Below, in pieces: positions 36,189-43,854 of a stretch of DNA of 64,000 nucleotides. How positions within the stretch are numbered: position 1 is the stretch's first letter; every line of letters begins with the position of its first letter. A program made the position numbers and the translations under genes. Source of the DNA: JAOABP01 sp964590395 (GTDB lineage: Bacteria > Hydrothermota > Tepidihabitantia > Tepidihabitantales > Tepidihabitantaceae); the NCBI GenBank assembly GCA_964590395.1, contig CAZPVT010000030.1, positions 124,001-188,000 on the forward strand, given 5' to 3'. The notes below the pieces were generated by a model. That model did no database searches. It worked only from the letters and a program-made list of their open reading frames with translations, and had not been told where the DNA came from.

Positions 36189-37304
36189 TCAATCGCTTTG
36201 CCCATGAGAGATTAAATGTCTAAGAAAGATATTTGATATCGTTGTATAATGACCAAGACTTGGGTTTAGGTTTAATGCGTTTTGATGAAAGCGATGATAG
36301 AAATACAATAGTTTAGCGATGAGTAACGGTACGGAGAGGTTATAAAGTATTGGTGATTTAAGAATCGGGAGGAATGAACACCCAATGCGTGAATGCAGGG
36401 TATTATAACAAATAGCGAGTGCAGTCTCGCTGGGAAAAGTGGGGGAGGTTGTATTTAATTCTTCAAAAGCGCGATACAAGGAAGGATATCCTAATCCTTC
36501 TTTACTGATAAGGTCGATTAATTGTTGGCAAATGATCGTCTCAGGATTTTTTAAAATTGCTAACGCTCTTCCCAGAGAACCTTGTGCTAAGGCGGTTGCC
36601 AGAAGTAAGTTTTGCTGGTGATCTATATGGTTATCATATTCTGGTTTGCGGTTGTTACTTTGAAATTGTAACTGTGCAGTTAAATATTTACTAATTTCAT
36701 TTTCAGGGATATTGGCAAACCGAATAGTTTGACATCGAGAACGAATTGTGCTAAGTAGTGAAGTAGAGTTAGTCGTAGTCAGGACGAATACGGTATTTAT
36801 CTGGGGTTCTTCAAGGATTTTTAATAACGCATTTTGAGTTCCGTATTTCATATGATGGGCGTTGAGGATAATATAAAACCTTTTTTTAGCGTAGACCGGA
36901 GGTTTTGCCATTTCAGTACTTAGCCATCTTACTGTGCCAATAGGTATTACGAAATTAGGTGGTAATGACGGCTGAGGCTTATCAAGTGTATAATCAGGAT
37001 AGTGTTTTATCATTTCAGCGATGATTTCGGAAGGGGATGCGGTAGCAGATGGTTTTCTTGTCGGGATGATGATACGAACTTCTGGGTGCGTTAACCGAGC
37101 AATTTGCTGGCAAGTGTTGCAAGTGTCGCAGGCAACATCATTTCTGCGTTCGCAGTTTACAGTTTGGGCCAATTTGATTGCCACAGTACGTTTTCCGATA
37201 CCCGGTTGACCGACAAAGAGAAGTGGGAAGGAAAGATTTGCTTGAATAAGTCGATCAAGAATATTACAAACACGGTCCTGAGCTATGATATCACGAAATG
37301 GCAT
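36189..37304 (-). CDS. holB: DNA polymerase III delta-prime-like clamp-loader subunit
   Basis: 371 residues from the ATG at 37304, the first one after the upstream envC-like stop. It has an AAA+ domain with Walker A G-Q-P-G-I-G-K-R-T near 32-40, a four-Cys zinc module (C-E-R-R-N-D-V-A-C-D-T-C-N-T-C) and sensor region R-S-R-C-Q-T-I-R-F near 190. The degenerate Walker B and the absence of a DnaX-type C-terminus favour delta-prime. It loads the sliding clamp. It ends the ugd-to-holB operon. Confidence 0.88.
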   Translation of the reverse strand: MPFRDIIAQDRVCNILDRLIQANLSFPLLFVGQPGIGKRTVAIKLAQTVNCERRNDVACDTCNTCQQIARLTHPEVRIIIPTRKPSATASPSEIIAEMIKHYPDYTLDKPQPSLPPNFVIPIGTVRWLSTEMAKPPVYAKKRFYIILNAHHMKYGTQNALLKILEEPQINTVFVLTTTNSTSLLSTIRSRCQTIRFANIPENEISKYLTAQLQFQSNNRKPEYDNHIDHQQNLLLATALAQGSLGRALAILKNPETIICQQLIDLISKEGLGYPSLYRAFEELNTTSPTFPSETALAICYNTLHSRIGCSFLPILKSPILYNLSVPLLIAKLLYFYHRFHQNALNLNPSLGHYTTISNIFLRHLISHGQSD

Positions 37305-37306
37305 TG

Positions 37307-38425
37307 TTATTCTAACCAATCTTTTGGGTTTAGCGGCTGTCCATCTTTACGGATTTCGAAATGGAGAAAACTATCTACCATACCTATAGTGGTTTCTGCT
37401 CCAACTTCAGCTTCGATGATCGTGTTAACCGTAGATAAATTTCCGTACAGGGAAAAGTATCCCCCCCCGTGATCGACTATAACTAAATTACCGTAGCCGA
37501 TAAAGCGGTCGGCGTAAACAACCTTACCTGTTGCGATTACTCTTACTGGCGTTGTTTCTTTAACTTGAATATCAATGCCGAAATTATTGATCTTTGTGTG
37601 ATACCGTGGGTGAGTTTGGACACCAAACTGAGCGATGACCGGACCACGTACAGGCCAAGGTAGCTTACCCTTATGTAATTCCAGGTAGTGTCTGTCGGTA
37701 GCCTGAGAGTTAGCACGTAATTGAAGTTGAGTAATTAATTTTCCAAGATTTTGGGCGGCATTCATAAGTTCCTGTTGTAATGTTGACTTGGCTGCTTTTT
37801 CGGATCGAATTCGGTTGAGAATTTTCGTTTCCGTTTCTTTGTCTTTCATTAGGGCTTGTTTTTTCTCTTGGGCCTCTTGCTTTAGTTTTTCTTGTTGGGC
37901 AACGGCCGATTCAAGTGCGTTTTGTTTTGCAACGATTTCATATTTTAGTCTTTTAATTTCCTCAAGTAACTTCCGATCTGCTCGACTGACAATTCTTAAG
38001 GTTAATATTCGGCGATAGAATTCGGGTAAGTTACTGCTGGTAAGAAAAGCTTGGAAGCGATAAAATTTTGAATACTTGTAAATATTTGTTAGACGTTTTT
38101 TTAACTCTTGCTGACAAATTTCCTGTTGTTTAGTAGCATCTGCTAATTGCGTATTAAGTTCGTTTATTTCTCGATTATAACGAGTAATCTGGGATTCTAA
38201 CTGATGGAGCGCTCTTTCAGTTAAGACTATTTTTTCTTGTAGGATTTCAATCCTTTGTAGACTACTTTGTTCTTGGAGTGTGATGTGCGCTAATAATTGA
38301 CTAAGTTCAGAAATTTTTTGTTCTGTGGAGTCCAGTTGCCGTTTCGCTAAATCAAGGGAATCTTTGATAGTAGCAGTGGTCAGTACTATGTAAATCAATG
38401 TCGAAGTTGGTAACAGTTGTAACAT
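37307..38425 (-). CDS. envC: EnvC-like murein hydrolase activator with degenerate LytM (M23) domain
   Basis: 372 residues: an N-terminal hydrophobic segment, a long coiled-coil (about 22-240) and a C-terminal LytM/M23 fold (about 260-372). The zinc ligands are mostly lost: the usual H-x-G-x-D site reads N-N-F-G-I-D, and the usual Y-x-H-L reads Y-G-N-L. Only the strand L-H-F-E-I-R remains. This is expected of EnvC-type activators that switch on amidases rather than cut peptidoglycan themselves. ftsX and ftsE lie immediately upstream (3 and 2 bp gaps), matching the FtsEX-EnvC division complex. Confidence 0.85.
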   Translation of the reverse strand: MLQLLPTSTLIYIVLTTATIKDSLDLAKRQLDSTEQKISELSQLLAHITLQEQSSLQRIEILQEKIVLTERALHQLESQITRYNREINELNTQLADATKQQEICQQELKKRLTNIYKYSKFYRFQAFLTSSNLPEFYRRILTLRIVSRADRKLLEEIKRLKYEIVAKQNALESAVAQQEKLKQEAQEKKQALMKDKETETKILNRIRSEKAAKSTLQQELMNAAQNLGKLITQLQLRANSQATDRHYLELHKGKLPWPVRGPVIAQFGVQTHPRYHTKINNFGIDIQVKETTPVRVIATGKVVYADRFIGYGNLVIVDHGGGYFSLYGNLSTVNTIIEAEVGAETTIGMVDSFLHFEIRKDGQPLNPKDWLE

Positions 38426-38428
38426 TTA

Positions 38429-39322
38429 TCAACAGCGGGAAATGTTATTGAAAGGAACTTCTTTAAGAGTAGTCGGTAGGCGACTCAACGCCAAAATCGA
38501 ACCGCCCAGTCCGAACAGCATCCCTAGGGTTATAGTGGTTATTAATATAATTTTGATAGGGAAAATAGGCGCAGGTATAAAGGAAATAATGACCCGATAA
38601 ATCAAAAGTATCATTACAAAAGCCACAGCACCCCCTAATATTCCTTGAAAGACACCCTGTAATATAAATGGAATTCTTATTGCTCGCAGCGGTGCACCAA
38701 CAAGCTCCATGATTTCAATTTCATGTGCCCGGTTAATTATTGAATTTTCTACGCTTTGAAAAGCAATAAAAACAACTGAGACCGCAACAATTACTAAAAT
38801 TAATATGTCCAGCAATACCACCGTTTTGGCTGCTTGATTGAGTTGAGTTAGCAGTCCTTTTCCAGACCATACTTCGGTAATTCCTGGCAGCAGGCGGAGT
38901 TTTTGTTCAATTGCATTAATATCTTTCTCAGAAGTAAAATCCGGATGGAGGGAAAGACGTATGGATGCAGGAATAGGATTATCACCCAAGACATTTAGTA
39001 AAGTCGAGTCAGCATCAAGTTCCTTAATCAGTTCTTCACGTGCCTCGGATTTGGATACGAACCCGACAGCGGTAATACCTGCTATGTTTGCAACCATTTG
39101 AAGTAACGCCCCGGGTTCTTCAGCAACCTTGTCGTTAACAAACGCATGTATTTCAGCTTTGCGGGTAAGTGAACTTGCTAAACTGAATACATTGAGCGTT
39201 ACCCAAAGAAATATCATTGTTATTAACAAGCAGGTTGCTATCACTCCAGAGACAAGCAAAAACTGACTCAAACTACGTTTGATAGTTCTGATCGTTTCGG
39301 TTAAGAGATAGGCTAAGTTCAT
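38429..39322 (-). CDS. ftsX: FtsX cell-division ABC-type permease-like protein
   Basis: 297 residues with the FtsX layout: a membrane helix near 20-42, a large periplasmic loop (about 45-165, with the typical V-x-x-E-x-A-L family fold), then three helices near 168-190, 215-240 and 260-283. With FtsE it transmits cytoplasmic ATP hydrolysis to the periplasmic activator encoded next. Confidence 0.92.
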   Translation of the reverse strand: MNLAYLLTETIRTIKRSLSQFLLVSGVIATCLLITMIFLWVTLNVFSLASSLTRKAEIHAFVNDKVAEEPGALLQMVANIAGITAVGFVSKSEAREELIKELDADSTLLNVLGDNPIPASIRLSLHPDFTSEKDINAIEQKLRLLPGITEVWSGKGLLTQLNQAAKTVVLLDILILVIVAVSVVFIAFQSVENSIINRAHEIEIMELVGAPLRAIRIPFILQGVFQGILGGAVAFVMILLIYRVIISFIPAPIFPIKIILITTITLGMLFGLGGSILALSRLPTTLKEVPFNNISRC

Positions 39323-39324
39323 AG

Positions 39325-40026
39325 TTATCCATCGTCTCGCACAACTCGACCTGCATCAAGTGAAACTCGTCTTCGTCGACTTCGTTCGGCGAGTTCAGCA
39401 TCATGGGTTGCCATAATTACAGTAGTCCCCTGGTAATTGATGTCCTTAAGGATATTTAAAATATCGTCTGCAGCGTTCGGGTCAATATTACCCGTAGGTT
39501 CATCTGCTAGGATGATATCAGGTGATTTTACCAATGCACGAGCGATTGAAACCTTTTGTTGTTCCCCACCTGAAAGTTCGCGTGGGTAGGAATTTTTTTT
39601 GTGTACCAACCCAAGTTGGTTAAGCGTTTCCTGAATCTTTGCCGGGATCATATCTGATTGGGTATTTATTGCACGAAGAACAAACTCAAGGTTTTCATAC
39701 ACAGTTCGATCAGTAAGTAATTTGAAGTCTTGAAATATTATACCAATGCGCCTTCGTAAAAAAGGAATTTCTCTTTTTTTCATTGTAATCAGATCATAGC
39801 CCAATACTTTAATTGATCCCGCATCGGGTAATTCATGACGATAGAGCAATCTTAGTAGTGTGGTTTTTCCGGCTCCGGTTGCGCCGAGAAGAAAAAGGAA
39901 ATCACCAGAATAGATGGTTAAACTTATATCGGTCAACGCCGGCCAATCGCCATGGTAGTATTTAAAAACACCGGTTAATTCAATCAAAGGTGAAGGTTTC
40001 TCTAAGGTTAGTTTCTCAACTGACAT
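39325..40026 (-). CDS. ftsE: FtsE cell-division ATP-binding protein
   Basis: 233 residues. Walker A G-A-T-G-A-G-K-T-T near 49, Q-loop F-Q-D-F-K-L-L-T near 98, signature L-S-G-G-E-Q-Q-K-V near 150, Walker B I-I-L-A-D-E-P-T-G-N near 173 and H-loop T-H-D near 210. The Q-D-F-K-L-L and D-E-P-T-G-N variants are typical of FtsE. It overlaps the glycosyltransferase gene by 11 bp and precedes ftsX by 2 bp. Confidence 0.93.
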   Translation of the reverse strand: MSVEKLTLEKPSPLIELTGVFKYYHGDWPALTDISLTIYSGDFLFLLGATGAGKTTLLRLLYRHELPDAGSIKVLGYDLITMKKREIPFLRRRIGIIFQDFKLLTDRTVYENLEFVLRAINTQSDMIPAKIQETLNQLGLVHKKNSYPRELSGGEQQKVSIARALVKSPDIILADEPTGNIDPNAADDILNILKDINYQGTTVIMATHDAELAERSRRRRVSLDAGRVVRDDG

Positions 40027-40678
40027 AATATTTTAATAAAGTCCAGATGGCAGCAATACCATCTTTCCAACTTATTTTTTTCCCCTTGGTTCGTGCCCGA
40101 TATTTAATCGGAACTTCAACAATTTTACACCGTAGTCGCAGTAATTTACTGGTAATCTCCGGTTCAATGTCAAACCGCTTGGCAGTCAATTTGAGTCTTG
40201 GAATGATGCTTTTTTTTAGTACTTTATAGCCGGTCTCCATATCGGTTATCCTTCCACCGAAGAGAGCATTGGTAAGAATGGAGAGAAAGATGTTGGCAAA
40301 CTGACTGTGAATGAGGAAATTGCCCCTACCTTTAAATCGAGATCCGTAGACTGCGTCAACCGTGGGCCGATAAAATGGGGACAGCAAAAAGGGATAATCA
40401 GATGGGTCATATTCCAAGTCGGCATCTTGAATTAGAATTACATCACCGCGAGCACAAGAAATACCTGTACGAATAGCCGCTCCTTTACCGGTGTTTGACT
40501 TATGAGTGCAAATTTTAATTCCAGAAGTTGAATTCAATATCGTTGGCGTATTGTCATTTGATCCATCATCGATTACAATTATCTCCATATTGCTAACCGG
40601 TGAGTTTTTTACGCGCTCTATTAATTCTAATACCGAATCTTCTTCGTTATAAACTGGAATGATTACCGATAGTTTCAT
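40016..40678 (-). CDS. Family 2 glycosyltransferase (polyprenyl-phosphate sugar synthase-like)
   Basis: 220 residues from the ATG at 40678 (M-K-L-S-V-I-I-P-V-Y-N-E-E), which overlaps the upstream gene by 32 bp. GT-A motifs: I-D-D-G-S-N-D-N-T near 40, Q-D-A-D-L-E-Y-D-P near 88 and Y-G-S-R-F near 112. It resembles dolichol-phosphate mannose synthase and bacterial lipid-phosphate sugar transferases and lacks C-terminal membrane helices. Likely acts in the same cell-surface glycan route as the neighbouring UDP-sugar genes. Confidence 0.85.
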   Translation of the reverse strand: MKLSVIIPVYNEEDSVLELIERVKNSPVSNMEIIVIDDGSNDNTPTILNSTSGIKICTHKSNTGKGAAIRTGISCARGDVILIQDADLEYDPSDYPFLLSPFYRPTVDAVYGSRFKGRGNFLIHSQFANIFLSILTNALFGGRITDMETGYKVLKKSIIPRLKLTAKRFDIEPEITSKLLRLRCKIVEVPIKYRARTKGKKISWKDGIAAIWTLLKYYVS

Positions 40679-41543
40679 AGTTGACGAACATTTTTTGGGA
40701 GAGACTTTCCAAGAAGCGAACAACTTTACATCCTAATTCCCCATTGTTCTTTGGTTGTTGACGGGTAATACAGCAGTTAATGAACTCTTTAACCATTGTC
40801 GTGAGAGGTTTTTCATAATTGGGTAACCAAGCAATGGGCTCGCTGCCGTTTGGCTCCTGATATTCAAAAACCCCGGTGCTGCTGTAAACTTTCAATAAAC
40901 GGTAAAATGGTGGGTCGGCCCAGCTTACGATACCGGAGAATCTAAGTTTATCTGGGAATTCAATTTGGTAGTAACAGGTATGGTGTTGATATACACAGTA
41001 GTTAATATCAATCGGGTTACCGAATAGGCTAATAGCAATAGCAAGATCATGTCCAGCTAAATCCCATAATACACCAGCGGATTTTTCTCTCCCCCTTGAT
41101 GTCCGGATTGCTTCGATTCTGGAAATCTTCCCCATTTTACCAGAATTAATTTCGGCAGCAAGCTGACGAAAACTATCGGTGTAAAGCGGAATATGAGCAA
41201 CTCCAAGAATTCGACATTTGGTCATAGCAAGGTCAAACAACTCGTGAGCCTCTCTGCTACTGTGCGCCATTGGTTTTTCTAACAATACGTCCTTACCGAA
41301 ATTCAGTGCCTCGCGACACAATTGGTAATGAGTTTGTTCCGGTGTGGCAATGATTACCACTTGGACCTCTTTGTTTATTAGCAAGTCGTCGAGGTCAATG
41401 AAAAGTAATTCAGGGATTGAGAAGTTCCCAGCCGGCGCAATGTCTGTACCAAAGAGAGAAGTAACACCCAATTCTCTCAGTGTTTGAATATATTTTTTCC
41501 CCCAATAACCGAGGCCAATGATGCCGATTTTTAAATTGTTCAT
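40647..41543 (-). CDS. Gfo/Idh/MocA-family oxidoreductase
   Basis: 298 residues. Rossmann start I-G-I-I-G-L-G-Y-W-G-K near 6-16, then A-T-P-E-Q-T-H near 68 and the E-K-P-M-A-H signature near 92. Family members oxidise or reduce sugar nucleotides and related polyols with NAD(P). The protein is at the short end of the family. ATGA overlap with the epimerase upstream; role in nucleotide-sugar modification is inferred from the cluster. Confidence 0.85.
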   Translation of the reverse strand: MNNLKIGIIGLGYWGKKYIQTLRELGVTSLFGTDIAPAGNFSIPELLFIDLDDLLINKEVQVVIIATPEQTHYQLCREALNFGKDVLLEKPMAHSSREAHELFDLAMTKCRILGVAHIPLYTDSFRQLAAEINSGKMGKISRIEAIRTSRGREKSAGVLWDLAGHDLAIAISLFGNPIDINYCVYQHHTCYYQIEFPDKLRFSGIVSWADPPFYRLLKVYSSTGVFEYQEPNGSEPIAWLPNYEKPLTTMVKEFINCCITRQQPKNNGELGCKVVRFLESLSQKMFVNYETIGNHSSL

Positions 41544-42514
41544 AACGATTGCGTATAAAGTCTATTCCGAAACCAAGAAATTGTCAATTGTAAACCATAT
41601 CTCAGTCCAACTTTCGGTCGCCAGTTAAGCAGTTTTTTTGCCCGGGAGATATCGGGTCGACGTTGTTTGGGATCGTCAGTGGGTAGATGGTAAAATTTAA
41701 AAGTGCTTGAAGAACGAGTTATTTTTTTTATCAGGCGGGCAAGATCTATGATGGTGAATTCATGCGGGTTACCGAGGTTCACCGGGGTTGGTTCCGGGCA
41801 GTCAATCATCTTAAATAGTCCCCGGATCATATCCGAGACATAGCAAAAACTTCTTGTTTGTCGTCCGCTTCCATATATGGTCATCGGTTGGTTAGTCAAG
41901 GCTTGATAAATTAGGGTCGGTACAACTCGGCCGTCGTTAAATTTCATTCTCGGTCCGTAGGTGTTAAAAATTCGAGCAATCCTTACTGGTAGTTGATATT
42001 TCCGATGGTATGCTATTGCCAGTGCTTCGGCGTAGCGCTTGGATTCGTCGTAAACTGAGCGAGGTCCAACTGGATTTACATTTCCCCAGTAACTTTCTTT
42101 CTGTGGTGATATTAGTGGATCACCGTAAACTTCAGAAGTGGATGCTTGAATGAATACCGCGCTGTTTCTAATCACCAGTTCTAATAGATTTCTGGTACCA
42201 TCAGCCCCAGCTCGCATCGTTTCTAATGGAAAGTCAAGATAGTCTTTAGGTGAGGCAGGGGACGCAAGGTTGAAAACATAATCTGGATGCCAGTCTAAAG
42301 CCCGCGAGAGAAATTTCGAACTACTGATGTCAATTTGTACAAACAGAAAATCAGGGTGGGAAATAAAAGACTCGATATTTTTTTTAGTACCAGTGATAAG
42401 CGAGTCGACACAGATAACCTTAAAACTATGTTTGAGCAGATATTCGCACAAATGAGAACCTAAAAACCCGGCACCGCCGGCGACGAGAACATTTTTTTTT
42501 GATTTTCTTTTCAT
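41540..42514 (-). CDS. UDP-glucuronate decarboxylase-like NAD-dependent epimerase/dehydratase
   Basis: 324 residues of the extended SDR family. Rossmann G-G-A-G-F-L-G-S-H near 13-21, N-L-A-S-P-A-S-P near 82, S-T-S-E-V-Y-G-D-P near 126, Y-W-G-N-V-N-P-V-G-P-R-S near 142 and the catalytic Y-D-E-S-K-R near 155. These follow UDP-glucuronate decarboxylase (UDP-xylose synthase), and the upstream gene makes UDP-glucuronate. ATGA overlaps on both sides. Confidence 0.88.
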   Translation of the reverse strand: MKRKSKKNVLVAGGAGFLGSHLCEYLLKHSFKVICVDSLITGTKKNIESFISHPDFLFVQIDISSSKFLSRALDWHPDYVFNLASPASPKDYLDFPLETMRAGADGTRNLLELVIRNSAVFIQASTSEVYGDPLISPQKESYWGNVNPVGPRSVYDESKRYAEALAIAYHRKYQLPVRIARIFNTYGPRMKFNDGRVVPTLIYQALTNQPMTIYGSGRQTRSFCYVSDMIRGLFKMIDCPEPTPVNLGNPHEFTIIDLARLIKKITRSSSTFKFYHLPTDDPKQRRPDISRAKKLLNWRPKVGLRYGLQLTISWFRNRLYTQSL

Positions 42515-43800
42515 CTACCGACACCGATGTAGGTGAATCCTAGGCTTTCGACTGTCTTCCTGTCAAATAGGTTTCTACCATCGGCGAGAATGGGGACTCG
42601 CATCCTTCTTTTTATTAGATTTAAGTCTAACGACCTAAATTCATCCCATTCGGTCAGAATTGCTAATAAATCGGCATCGTTAGCGACCGCAATGGGGTTA
42701 TTACAGAATTCTACTCTGGTGAGGATTGGTTGGGCTTTTTCCATTGCCTGTGGGTCATAGGCACGAACCTTGGCACCTTCAGACAATAACTCATTTATAA
42801 TATCTATGGAAGGGGCAAAACGCATATCATCCGTGTTGGGTTTAAAAGCAAGACCAAGCACACCGATTCGTTTTTCTCTTAAATTCCACAGGGCACTTTT
42901 AATTTTACGGACAAACCGTTTTTTCGCTTCCTCATTGATTTTTTCCACTTCCTGAAGAAGGCGGAAGTCGTAACCTAGTTCTTCGGCAATACGGATGAAC
43001 GCACGCAGGTCTTTAGGGAAACAGAAGCCCCCATATCCTATTCCGGCATTAAGGAAAGCACGCCCAATTCTTTTATCCATTCCCATGCCATTGGCTACTT
43101 CAACAACATCCGCACCGACAAGTTCACAGATGACCGCTACTGCGTTGATGAATGATATTTTCATTGCCAGAAAGGCGTTAGAACAGTGTTTAATAAGTTC
43201 TGCGGATGCCAAGTCAGTAACAATCACTGGCGCTTTGATCGGCTGATAAATCTCAAGCATCAGGTTTTTTGCCTGTTCAGTTTCTACACCGATAACGATT
43301 CGGTCAGGTTCGAGAAAATCTTGTACCGCAGAACCTTCGCGTAGAAACTCTGGGTTTGATGCGACATCAAACGGTGCTTGATGTTGGTTATAGCGTTCAA
43401 TTGTCCGTTTAATCCATTGGGCAGTTTTAACCGGCACAGTTGACTTCTCTACGATCAGTCGATAGTCAAACATCCAGGTTGCAATTTCACGAACGACGTT
43501 CTCGACATAGGTCAAATCCGGCTCGCCGGATTCCATCGGCGGAGTGCCAACGGCGATGAAGCAAACCAAACTATTTTCTACAGCTGATCTAATTTCGGTA
43601 CTGAATTTCAGTTTACCGTTTGCCATACATTCAACGACAATTTCCTTTAATCCGGGTTCGTAAATCGGCATATTTCCCTGATTCAGGATAGCAATTTTTT
43701 CTTTGTCGTGATCAACGCAGATGACATTATGGCCGATTTTTGCCAGACAGGCGCCAGCGGTTAGTCCTACATAGCCGGTGCCGATTACGGAAATGTTCAT
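42511..43800 (-). CDS. ugd: UDP-glucose 6-dehydrogenase
   Basis: 429 residues from the ATG at 43800. This start is chosen because the promoter -10 ends 7 nt before it and the Rossmann motif (I-S-V-I-G-T-G-Y-V-G-L) begins at once. Motifs: V-G-T-P-P near 84, E-F-L-R-E-G near 155 and catalytic Cys in G-Y-G-G-F-C-F-P-K-D near 255. It oxidises UDP-glucose to UDP-glucuronate with NAD. It is the first gene of the ugd-uxs-oxidoreductase-GT2-ftsEX-envC-holB unit. Confidence 0.94.
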   Translation of the reverse strand: MNISVIGTGYVGLTAGACLAKIGHNVICVDHDKEKIAILNQGNMPIYEPGLKEIVVECMANGKLKFSTEIRSAVENSLVCFIAVGTPPMESGEPDLTYVENVVREIATWMFDYRLIVEKSTVPVKTAQWIKRTIERYNQHQAPFDVASNPEFLREGSAVQDFLEPDRIVIGVETEQAKNLMLEIYQPIKAPVIVTDLASAELIKHCSNAFLAMKISFINAVAVICELVGADVVEVANGMGMDKRIGRAFLNAGIGYGGFCFPKDLRAFIRIAEELGYDFRLLQEVEKINEEAKKRFVRKIKSALWNLREKRIGVLGLAFKPNTDDMRFAPSIDIINELLSEGAKVRAYDPQAMEKAQPILTRVEFCNNPIAVANDADLLAILTEWDEFRSLDLNLIKRRMRVPILADGRNLFDRKTVESLGFTYIGVGR

Positions 43801-43807
43801 TTGTTTT

Positions 43808-43835
43808 AATATAATGAGCAAAATATTAAAGTCAA
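43808..43835 (-). promoter_or_regulatory. Sigma70-like promoter for the ugd operon
   Basis: TTGACT (43835-43830), a 16-bp spacer and TATATT (43813-43808) on the minus strand. It ends 7 nt before the ugd ATG and no Shine-Dalgarno is present, so the transcript should be leaderless. Confidence 0.65.
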
Positions 43836-43854
43836 TAATTAATGAGTGGAGAAG

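Noticed and set aside
37307..38425. Active M23 endopeptidase
   Set aside because: Two of the expected zinc-ligand positions are Asn, so an activator role fits better.
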